The notes under the pieces are model-generated. The model was not told the origin of the DNA. It did no database searches and saw only the letters and a program-made list of their open reading frames with translations. This document shows, piece after piece, positions 6,822-12,901 of a stretch of DNA of 12,901 nucleotides. The first letter of the stretch is position 1. Every line of letters begins with the position of its first letter. The position numbers and the translations under genes are program-made. Source of the stretch: Tardiphaga sp. (GTDB taxonomy: Bacteria > Pseudomonadota > Alphaproteobacteria > Rhizobiales > Xanthobacteraceae); NCBI GenBank assembly GCA_028290765.1, contig JAQGJF010000859.1, forward strand, positions 1 to 12,901. Reading direction: 5' to 3'.

Positions 6822-6849
6822 CGCTCCGCGCCAAATTGAGCTCGGAGCG
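6822..6849. repeat. inverted repeat between the TetR and MFS genes
   Basis: CGCTCCG (6822-6828) and CGGAGCG (6843-6849) form a perfect 7-bp dyad with a 14-nt loop. No T-tract follows on the minus strand. It lies between the TetR stop (6906) and the MFS start (6751) and could be an attenuating hairpin or a protein site for the transporter gene. Confidence 0.4.
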
Positions 6850-6905
6850 GGCGGGTTCGGGTTATGGCGGCGGCGCCCATCGCCAGACCCGTTCGTCCGC
6901 TTGCG

Positions 6906-7631
6906 TCAGTCCGGCGAACGCCAGGCGATGGCGTGCGACGCGATCTGCTTCAAGGTTTGTATCGCGGTCGCCTTGCTCATCTTTGCGCCGGCAAAATCTC
7001 CCCAGCGAGACGTCCAATTGTAGCAGGTAAATTCCAGCATCGAACACAGGGCGGACGCGGCGTAATGCGGGTCGATCGTCGAGCAGTAGCCAAGCCTCTT
7101 GGCCTTGCCGATGAGGTGCGCGATGGCGCCGATGCCTTGTTGACGCAGATCGTGCCAGCGCTTGGCGAATGCTTCATCGACCATCGACATCTGCAGCGCC
7201 GAATTCACGATCGGCCAGTCCTCCATATACAGATCCCAGAAGGTGCCTAGCTTCTCTTCGAAGTTTTCGATCGGATCCTGCTTCGGTTGAAGCGGTTGAT
7301 GGATCTGTCGAAGCAGTTTCTGGCGAAACTCCTCGGTGAGCTCCAGCAGCAGTTCGTCCTTCGATTTGTAATAGCGATAGAACACGCCGATCGATCTGTC
7401 CGCTTCTTTCATGATTTCGGCGATGGTCGAATTCAGGAAACCGTCTCGGGCAAAGATCACGCGCGCTGCCGTCTTGATCTGAAGCCTGGTACGGTCGCCT
7501 TTCTTGGCGGGCAGATGCTGCGCGGTCTGCGAACCGGGGCCGGGCTGCGTGGCCTTCGCCAGCGGCAACTGCCCTTGCCGGGTGAGGCGAGGTTTCGAAG
7601 CCCGTGTCGTTTCCTTGGTGGCTGGCTTCAC
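6906..7631 (-). CDS. TetR/AcrR-family transcriptional regulator
   Basis: The 241-residue protein carries a TetR DNA-binding domain at about residues 46-103: TRLQIKTAARVIFARDGF, then STIAEIMKEADRSIGVFYRY and YKSKDELL. The C-terminal ligand domain includes NFEEKLGTFWDLYMEDWPIV and is not similar to anything I can assign. About 45 basic, flexible residues precede the HTH, longer than usual. The GTG start at 7631 has AGGA (minus strand, 7641-7644) 9 nt upstream. It is divergent from the thiolase operon and co-oriented with the MFS gene. By family habit it represses both arms and itself until an acyl-CoA or aromatic ligand binds. A perfect palindrome at 7657-7668, just ahead of its start, is the best operator candidate. 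Confidence 0.9.
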   Translation of the reverse strand: MKPATKETTRASKPRLTRQGQLPLAKATQPGPGSQTAQHLPAKKGDRTRLQIKTAARVIFARDGFLNSTIAEIMKEADRSIGVFYRYYKSKDELLLELTEEFRQKLLRQIHQPLQPKQDPIENFEEKLGTFWDLYMEDWPIVNSALQMSMVDEAFAKRWHDLRQQGIGAIAHLIGKAKRLGYCSTIDPHYAASALCSMLEFTCYNWTSRWGDFAGAKMSKATAIQTLKQIASHAIAWRSPD

Positions 7632-8116
7632 CGCGAATTGTCCTGACCTGATTCAAACGTGATCACGTGCTTGTGCCATATTTTGCCGTCCATCCAAAAC
7701 ACTTCCCATCGCCTTGCCTCGGGGGCCGCTTCACGCCGGTTTGACTTTGCACGCATCGATTCCAGCGGTCCACTTCCGTTAGAGCAGCAAAACCCAAAAA
7801 AGTGAATATGATTTCGCTTTCAATTATCGGGGGGCCATGCTAGACGCATTCAAAATCAATAAACACCTTGAGGAGACGTCGTGCAGCGCCGGACGCCAAC
7901 CCTGCCCATTCGCCAAGCCGGTTGCGGGCTGCAGATGCCGGCGAGCCGGGACATTTGCGCCGAGCCATTGCTGCTCGGGAGCCCGGCAAGGTCGACAACG
8001 CAAAGCCGTGCGAGGAGGCTTGCCGCCGTGGACGCCGACGCTTTCGCTCGCGGCCATGCCGGCCCGGGTCGACCGACAGCTTCACGTTGCGAGCCGCGAA
8101 CCGGCGAGGAGAGTTC
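7632..8116. other. divergent control region between the TetR gene and the thiolase operon
   Basis: This 485-bp region holds a likely operator (7657-7668), an isolated TTGACT (7741-7746) and TATGAT (7807-7812) that do not pair at proper spacing, and an AT-rich segment at about 7785-7870. From about 7870 the DNA is GC-rich and contains a candidate short ORF (7881-8120). A CCGAGC/GCTCGG dyad with a 7-nt loop is at 7960-7978. I could not fix a promoter for the thiolase operon. Confidence 0.55.
7657..7668. promoter_or_regulatory. perfect 12-bp palindrome, candidate TetR operator
   Basis: ACGTGATCACGT is its own reverse complement over all 12 bases. It lies 25 bp upstream of the TetR GTG start, in the divergent region shared with the thiolase operon, which is where an autoregulatory TetR operator is expected. 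Flanking bases do not extend the symmetry. TetR-type dimers usually bind palindromes of this size or somewhat longer. Confidence 0.55.
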
Positions 8117-8120
8117 ATGA
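7881..8120 (+). CDS. possible short ORF overlapping the thiolase start (uncertain)
   Basis: A GTG at 7881 is preceded by GAGGAG (about 7870-7875) at suitable distance and opens a 79-codon frame. Its TGA (8118-8120) overlaps the thiolase ATG (8117-8119) in an ATGA, the usual layout for translational coupling. The product (begins MQRRTPTLPIRQAGCGLQMP) is Arg/Ala-rich with no domain, signal peptide or family that I recognise, and its third-codon bias is less marked than in the genes around it. It could be a leader peptide, a decayed remnant of a longer gene, or chance. Other frames over the same stretch are also open, which lowers confidence. Confidence 0.25.
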   Translation: MQRRTPTLPIRQAGCGLQMPASRDICAEPLLLGSPARSTTQSRARRLAAVDADAFARGHAGPGRPTASRCEPRTGEESS

Positions 8121-9325
8121 CTGCAGAGGCCTTTATCTTCGATGCCGTGCGAACCCCGCGCGGCAAAGGCAAGAAGGACGGCGCGTTACACCATCTGTCG
8201 CCGCTCCATCTGATGGCCGGACTGCTGCGTGCGCTGGAGAGCCGCAACGGGCTGGATACGTCGCAGATCGAAGACGTCATCCTCGGCTGCGCCGAGGGCA
8301 TTCACGACCAGGGCGCCAATATCGCGCGGTCGGCCGTGCTTGCCGCCGGATTCAGCGAGAAGGTTCCGGGCACGACGGTGGCGCGATTCTGCGGTTCAGG
8401 ACTGGAAGCGGTCAACATGGCCGCCGCAAAGGTGAAGGCGGGGCAGTCCGATCTGGTGATCGCCGGCGGCATCGAGATGATGTCGCTGGTGCCGATGGTC
8501 GGGACCGGCGGGCCGATGGCCAGCGATATTTTCTTCAACGATGCATCCTGGTTGACGCCCCAGGGCGTCTCGGCGGACCTGATTGCAACCCTGCACGGCT
8601 ACGCCAGGTCCGATGTCGACGCGTTCGCGACCGAATCGCATCGCCGCGCCCATCTGGCGAGTACGAACGGATGGTTCGATGGTTCGATCGTGCCGGTAAT
8701 CGATCAAAACGGAGAGGTCGTGCTATCGCGTGACGAACTCATTCGTTCGGACACGACCGTCGAGCGGCTGGCGCAACTGCGGCCTTCGTTCGCAGGTTTC
8801 GGAAAGGCCGGCTTCGAGACCACCGTCAAGCATCGTTATACCGAGGTGGACCACCTCGACTATGTTCACCATGCCGGCAATTCGTCCGGCATCGCCGACG
8901 GCGCTGCCGCGATATTGATCGGATCCGCGGCCGGCGGCGAGAAGCTCGGCCTGAAGCCGCGGGCGCGCATTCGCGCGATGTCGCAGGTCGGCGTCGACCC
9001 CTGCATCATGCTGACCGCACCGGCGGAAGCCACCCGGCGCTGCCTCGATCGCGTCGGCCTGACCCTGGCCGACGTCGATCTGTTCGAGGTCAACGAAGCC
9101 TTCGCGTCGGTCGCGCTCTATTTCATGGAGGCGACGGGCGCTGCCCACGGCAAGGTCAATCCTGTTGGCGGCGCGATTGCGATGGGGCATCCGATCGGGG
9201 CGACCGGAGCGATCCTGACCGGCACGCTGACCGACGAACTGCACCGGCAAGACAGGCAATTCGGCGTCGCCACGATGTGTACCGGCCTCGGAATGGGCGT
9301 CGCAACCCTGATCGAGCGGGTGTGA
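8117..9325 (+). CDS. acetyl-CoA acyltransferase (thiolase, FadA-like)
   Basis: Thiolase catalyses the last beta-oxidation step: it cleaves 3-ketoacyl-CoA with CoA to give acetyl-CoA and a shortened acyl-CoA. All catalytic elements are present in the 402 residues: the nucleophile Cys92 in RFCGSGLEA, NEAFA (326-330), GGAIAMGHPIGATGA with His358, and the acid/base Cys388 in CTGLGMG. HHAGNSSGIADGAAA is another family stretch. The ATG at 8117 is chosen because GAGGAGAG (8106-8113) stands directly before it and the protein then starts as thiolases do (AFIFDAVRTPRGK). An in-frame upstream extension to 7868 reads as non-thiolase sequence and is rejected. The hydratase/dehydrogenase gene follows after 10 bp. 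It fits a degradative thiolase better than biosynthetic PhaA because of its partner, but the sequence alone does not settle chain length. Confidence 0.92.
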   Translation: MTAEAFIFDAVRTPRGKGKKDGALHHLSPLHLMAGLLRALESRNGLDTSQIEDVILGCAEGIHDQGANIARSAVLAAGFSEKVPGTTVARFCGSGLEAVNMAAAKVKAGQSDLVIAGGIEMMSLVPMVGTGGPMASDIFFNDASWLTPQGVSADLIATLHGYARSDVDAFATESHRRAHLASTNGWFDGSIVPVIDQNGEVVLSRDELIRSDTTVERLAQLRPSFAGFGKAGFETTVKHRYTEVDHLDYVHHAGNSSGIADGAAAILIGSAAGGEKLGLKPRARIRAMSQVGVDPCIMLTAPAEATRRCLDRVGLTLADVDLFEVNEAFASVALYFMEATGAAHGKVNPVGGAIAMGHPIGATGAILTGTLTDELHRQDRQFGVATMCTGLGMGVATLIERV

Positions 9326-9335
9326 GGTACTGACC

Positions 9336-11471
9336 ATGATTGAAACAGAGTTCGAGCCTGACACCAGCCTTATCGTCATCACCTGGGATGCGCCGAATTC
9401 CTCGGTGAACGTCAAGAATCGGGAAGCGATTGCCGCCTTTCGTGCCGCCGTTGAGGCCGCTATCGACGATTCCGCCGTCAAGGGCGTGATCATCACGTCC
9501 GCCAAGAAGGATTTCATTTCCGGCGGCGATCTCGACGAGTTGCGCCAGGTGAGAACGCCGGCCGAAGCCGTGGCGCTGGTCCGTGACATCGGGCTGTGTC
9601 TTCGCCGGATGGAAACGAGTGGTAAGCCTTTCGTCGCGGCATTGAACGGCTCTGCCATGGGGGGCGGACTCGAGGTCGCTCTCGCCTGCCATCGCCGTAT
9701 CGCCATCGATGATCCGGCTTTGCGGCTCGCCTTTCCGGAGGTCACGCTGGGTCTGATGCCCGGCGCGGGCGGCACGCAACGGCTGGCGCGCCTGATCGGC
9801 ATCGCGGCAGCGGCGCCGCTGCTTCTCGAGGGGCGTCCGGTGAACGTTCGGGACGCGCTGAAGATTGGCCTGATCGACGAGATTGTCGATAAGGCCGCGC
9901 TCATTGAAGCGGCGCGCCGCTGGATTGCAGCCTCGCCCGAGCCCATTCAGTCATGGGACAGAAAGAATTACGTGGTTCCCGGCTTTCACCCGCAGTCGCC
10001 GGAGGGCCGCAACTTCTTTTCAGCGGCATGGCCGGCCCTGCGGCGGAAAACAATAGCTGCGGACACCGCGCCAGGCGCGATCCTGCAAGTGCTGCATCAC
10101 GGGCTCGAGCGCGGCATCGATGCCGGATTGCGCATCGAGGCTATGCACTTCGCGACGGTCGCCTCGTCACGCCCGGCGAAGAACAAGATTCGCACGCAAT
10201 ATTATGCGGCCAATGCGGCCCGCACCCTGAAGCATCGTCCCAAGGACGTAGCGCGGTTCGAGCCGCGGCGCGCGGGAGTGATCGGCGCCGGCTTGATGGG
10301 CAACGGCATCGCCTATTGTCTGGCGCGGGCGGGCGTCGCGGTGACGTTGGTCGACGTCTCCGAAGATCGGCTCGATGCCGCGCGGGACCAGCTGCGTCGC
10401 AACGGTCGCAAGGCGGTTGAGCGCGGCGCGCTGTCGGAAGACCGGTTCGACACGCTGGTGTCGTTGATCGATACCACCACGGATATCGACCGGCTGTCGG
10501 GTTGCGATGCGGTGTTTGAGGCGGTCGTCGAGATTGAACAGATCAAGCGCGATGTCATCGCCCGCGCCGCCGCGGTGTTGCCGTCCGACGCGCTCATGGC
10601 GACCAACACGTCGACATTGCCCATCGCCGGTCTCGCCGGAGCGTCGCCCCGGCCCGACAACGTCATCGGCATGCACTTTTTCGCGCCGGTCGACAGGATG
10701 CCGCTGCTCGAAATCATTCGTGGCCCGCAAACCACCGATGCCACGCTGGCGCGGGCGCTCGATGTCGCCAGGCTGATGGGAAAGACCCCCATCGTCGTGC
10801 GCGACGGGTTGGGATTTTTCACCAGCCGCGTGGTGGCCTCCTATACGCGCGAGGCCTTGCTCTTGCTGTCGGAAGGCGTGCCGGCCCAGATCGTGGATAA
10901 TGCAGCGCTGGCCGCGGGCATGCCGATCGGGCCGCTGGCCATGGCGGACCAGACCTCACTCGATCTGCTGTTCGATATTCTCGGCAGCATCGCCGGGCCG
11001 GATCGCGGCGTGGATCATCATGCCCGATCGCTCGAAGTGCTGGATCGCCTCGGTCATCGGCTCGGGCGACCAGGCAGGAAAGCGTCGGCAGGAATCTATG
11101 ATTACCGGCCCGATGGCAGCCGCGCCGCCTGGCCTGGTCTGTCCGCCGAATATCCGCGCAAGGGCTCGCAGAACGCCAGGCCGGACGTCGAGGAGATTCA
11201 GCGCAGGCTTCTGCACATCCAGGCGATCGAGACCGTCCGCGCCATGCAGGACGGTGTCGTCGCCAATGCCTCCGATGCGGATCTCGGGTCGGTGCTGGGC
11301 TGGTCGTTTCCTTCGCATCATGGCGGGGTGCTGTCCTATGTCGACGATATCGGGGCCGCGCAATTCGTGAATGAATGCGAAGCGCTCGCCACGACCTGTG
11401 GCGATCGTTTTGCTCCGCCGCCCCATCTGCGCGCCATGGCCGATGCGAAAGGACGTTTCCATGAGCTCTGA
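9336..11471 (+). CDS. FadB/FadJ-like enoyl-CoA hydratase / 3-hydroxyacyl-CoA dehydrogenase
   Basis: This bifunctional enzyme hydrates 2-enoyl-CoA and oxidises the 3-hydroxyacyl-CoA with NAD+, feeding the thiolase encoded just upstream. Residues 1-~190 are a crotonase domain: oxyanion-hole ISGGDLDEL (61-69) and GGG (109-111), with the catalytic glutamates at Glu113 (GGGLEVAL) and Glu135 (FPEVTLGLMPGAGGTQRL). A linker follows, then the NAD-binding domain with GAGLMG at 317-322. The dehydrogenase His447 is in GMHFFAPVDRMPLLEI, with Glu459 as its partner. C-terminal 3HCDH helices (~500-711) include GLGFFTSRV and a late GWSFPSHHGGVLSYVDDIGA. At 711 residues it has the usual size of the alpha subunit. 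Its GAGG ribosome site overlaps the thiolase stop codon, and its end overlaps the thioesterase start, so the operon is tightly packed. Confidence 0.92.
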   Translation: MIETEFEPDTSLIVITWDAPNSSVNVKNREAIAAFRAAVEAAIDDSAVKGVIITSAKKDFISGGDLDELRQVRTPAEAVALVRDIGLCLRRMETSGKPFVAALNGSAMGGGLEVALACHRRIAIDDPALRLAFPEVTLGLMPGAGGTQRLARLIGIAAAAPLLLEGRPVNVRDALKIGLIDEIVDKAALIEAARRWIAASPEPIQSWDRKNYVVPGFHPQSPEGRNFFSAAWPALRRKTIAADTAPGAILQVLHHGLERGIDAGLRIEAMHFATVASSRPAKNKIRTQYYAANAARTLKHRPKDVARFEPRRAGVIGAGLMGNGIAYCLARAGVAVTLVDVSEDRLDAARDQLRRNGRKAVERGALSEDRFDTLVSLIDTTTDIDRLSGCDAVFEAVVEIEQIKRDVIARAAAVLPSDALMATNTSTLPIAGLAGASPRPDNVIGMHFFAPVDRMPLLEIIRGPQTTDATLARALDVARLMGKTPIVVRDGLGFFTSRVVASYTREALLLLSEGVPAQIVDNAALAAGMPIGPLAMADQTSLDLLFDILGSIAGPDRGVDHHARSLEVLDRLGHRLGRPGRKASAGIYDYRPDGSRAAWPGLSAEYPRKGSQNARPDVEEIQRRLLHIQAIETVRAMQDGVVANASDADLGSVLGWSFPSHHGGVLSYVDDIGAAQFVNECEALATTCGDRFAPPPHLRAMADAKGRFHEL

Positions 11472-11931
11472 CATCGAAAAGGTCGCCGAAATCGACAAGG
11501 CCGATCTCACAGCCATCCTGGCGGACGTCTTCGCGCCATGGGTGCAGGATCTCAATATCACGATCGATGATGTTGTTCACAACGGTATCACGACCCGCAT
11601 GCCGGCCTCGGCCAAACTATCGCGGATCGGCAACATCGTGTCGGGCCAGGCGATGACAGCCATGGCGGATACGACGATGGTGCTGGCTTTGGCCGCCAAA
11701 TTCGGCGAGTTCCGGCCGGTCGCGACAGTGGACCTCTCGGTGTCGTTCATGCGGGCGATCAATTCGAGCCACGTGCTCTGCGAGGCGCGGGTGCGCCGGG
11801 CGGGCCGATCTCTCGCTTTCGTATGTGCGGAATTGCGCGCGGCCGACGATCCGGAGGTCGTCGCCGTCGCCAATGGGACGTTCGCGGTACCGGAAAATGG
11901 CAAACGCAACGCCAAGCTGACGGTCAACTGA
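11461..11931 (+). CDS. PaaI-type hot-dog fold acyl-CoA thioesterase
   Basis: The 156-residue product has the single hot-dog domain of PaaI-like thioesterases, which hydrolyse aryl- or acyl-CoA to free acid and CoA. The central helix reads NIVSGQAMTAMADTTMVLAL, with the expected acid residue at Asp70, followed by the beta strand pair ATVDLSVSFMRAI (88-100). The usual HGG before the helix is here SGQ (61-63), so the His of classic PaaI is absent. I recall an alphaproteobacterial subfamily with this replacement. The ATG at 11461 has AAAGGA 8 nt upstream and overlaps the end of the hydratase/dehydrogenase gene by 11 bp; an in-frame upstream start at 11371 lies inside that gene and is rejected. 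Position in the operon suggests release of the product of a beta-oxidation round. Confidence 0.85.
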   Translation: MSSDIEKVAEIDKADLTAILADVFAPWVQDLNITIDDVVHNGITTRMPASAKLSRIGNIVSGQAMTAMADTTMVLALAAKFGEFRPVATVDLSVSFMRAINSSHVLCEARVRRAGRSLAFVCAELRAADDPEVVAVANGTFAVPENGKRNAKLTVN

Positions 11932-11955
11932 CCTCAGGCAGGCACGGAGTTGGAC

Positions 11956-12901
11956 ATGAGCGGTCTGCGTGTTGCGGTGATCGGTGCGGGCATCGGCGGA
12001 TGCGCGGCAGCCCTGGCGCTGCGGCGCGCCGGCTGCATCGTCGATGTTTACGAGCAGGCGCCGGTGAAAGGCGAAGTCGGTGCCGGCATTCAGATTTCGC
12101 CGAATGCGAGCCGGCTGCTCCGCGCCTATGGCCTGGCGTCGCAGCTGGAAGCGATCGCCGTCAGGCCCTCGATGACCGAAGCCCGGCGCTGGGACGACGG
12201 TCGTATCCTGTCGCGCGAGCAACTCGGTCCGGCCATGGAACGAGACTTCGGTGCCCCCTATTATCATGTTCACCGTGCCGATCTGCTCCGCATCATCAGC
12301 GACGCGATCCCCCCGCACAGCCTGCACATGGGGTGGCGATGTGCCGGCATCGTTCAGCATGACGATCGCGTTGAGATGGCGTTCGAGGGCGGTGCGGTGG
12401 TCGAGGCGGACGTGGCGATCGGAGCCGACGGGATTCATTCCGTGGTCCGGGACAAGCTGTTCGGCGCGGAGCAGCCGAGGTTTTCCGGTAACGTTGCCTA
12501 TCGCGGCCTGGTTCCGACTGAACGGATCGGGCATCTCGGCATCGAGCAAAAATCCACCAATTGGATGGGGCCGGGCGGTCACTTCGTTCACTACTTCGTT
12601 TCGGGTGGCCGTTACCTCAACTTTGTCGCGGTCAGCGAACAGGCGAGCTGGCAACGCGAGTCCTGGAACGATCGCGGCGAGGTGTCCGATGCGCTGGAAT
12701 GCTACAAAGGTTGGCATCCGCAATTGCACGCGATCCTGAACGCGGTCGACCACGACAATATCTTCAAGTGGGCCCTGTTCGATCGGGATCCACTGCCGTC
12801 CTGGACCGTCGGCCGTGTGGCGCTGCTCGGCGATGCCTGCCATCCGATGCTGCCCTATATGGCGCAGGGCGCCGCCCAGGCGATTGAAGACGTCGCGGTG
12901 C
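11956..12901 (+). CDS. class A FAD-dependent monooxygenase (salicylate/hydroxybenzoate hydroxylase-like), partial
   Basis: The gene is open from the ATG at 11956 to the right edge, with 315 codons visible of an expected ~380-410. The FAD/NAD(P)H-dependent aromatic hydroxylase signatures are all present: the dinucleotide motif VIGAGIGG (8-15), HRADLLRII (106-114), the DG motif IGADGIHSVVR (155-165), and the GD motif LGDACHPMLPYMAQGAAQ (291-308). AYRGLVP and the WMGPGGHFVHYFVSGG region resemble salicylate 1-hydroxylase and 6-hydroxynicotinate or 3-hydroxybenzoate hydroxylases. CGGAG (~11945-11949) lies 6 nt before the start, and the gap to the thioesterase gene is 24 bp, so it belongs to the same operon. 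The enzyme inserts one oxygen atom into an activated aromatic ring. Substrate and ring position cannot be assigned from this part. Confidence 0.9.
   Translation, partial: MSGLRVAVIGAGIGGCAAALALRRAGCIVDVYEQAPVKGEVGAGIQISPNASRLLRAYGLASQLEAIAVRPSMTEARRWDDGRILSREQLGPAMERDFGAPYYHVHRADLLRIISDAIPPHSLHMGWRCAGIVQHDDRVEMAFEGGAVVEADVAIGADGIHSVVRDKLFGAEQPRFSGNVAYRGLVPTERIGHLGIEQKSTNWMGPGGHFVHYFVSGGRYLNFVAVSEQASWQRESWNDRGEVSDALECYKGWHPQLHAILNAVDHDNIFKWALFDRDPLPSWTVGRVALLGDACHPMLPYMAQGAAQAIEDVAV

Noticed and set aside
7868..8116. N-terminal extension of the thiolase frame
   Set aside because: The 83 extra residues are Arg-rich and unlike thiolases, and a strong Shine-Dalgarno stands directly before the ATG at 8117.
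8723..9946. Minus-strand ORF (407 codons) across the thiolase and hydratase genes
   Set aside because: Antisense shadow spanning two well-supported genes; no family features.
11617..12843. Minus-strand ORF (408 codons) opposite the thioesterase and monooxygenase genes
   Set aside because: Antisense shadow; the plus-strand frames contain intact catalytic motifs.

Overview
The window looks like chromosomal DNA of an alphaproteobacterium of the Bradyrhizobium/Rhodopseudomonas group (Nitrobacteraceae). The grounds are high GC, strong third-position GC in the coding frames, a SciP/DUF1153 protein beside flagellar hook genes, an MnmA and an elongator tRNA-Met of alphaproteobacterial type, and several GTG starts. 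The group is inferred from protein character, not from a search.

Left part (1-2550, minus strand): a cell-cycle and flagellar block. The first 23 codons of a SciP-like CtrA antagonist run off the left edge. Its upstream DNA holds a near-consensus CtrA box (TTAA-N7-CTAA) and two GANTC (CcrM) sites. Then, reading leftward, fliK (hook-length control) and flgD (hook cap/scaffold) form a tight pair that ends in a good intrinsic terminator just before the sciP regulatory region.

Middle (2551-5452): a divergent intergenic region with a GC-rich hairpin and a plausible promoter, then the plus-strand genes mnmA (tRNA 2-thiouridylase), a small SAM methyltransferase resembling Rhodobacter-type phospholipid N-methyltransferases, and a short secreted proline-rich protein. 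A tRNA-Met(CAT) gene follows, with its own strong promoter and a UUCG-capped leader hairpin.

Right part (5453-12901): a catabolic island in two divergent arms. Leftward are a TetR-family regulator and an MHS-type MFS transporter. Rightward are a thiolase, a FadB-like hydratase/3-hydroxyacyl-CoA dehydrogenase, a PaaI-type hot-dog thioesterase and a class A FAD monooxygenase that is cut by the right edge. The regulator has a perfect 12-bp palindrome just upstream of its start, a likely operator. The gene set suggests uptake of an organic (possibly aromatic) acid, side-chain beta-oxidation, release of the shortened acid from CoA, and ring hydroxylation. The substrate is not shown by the sequence, and no CoA ligase or acyl-CoA dehydrogenase lies in view. 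The 485-bp leader of the thiolase arm holds a short ORF with its own Shine-Dalgarno that overlaps the thiolase start by an ATGA; its reality is uncertain. I see no mobile element, CRISPR array or rRNA.
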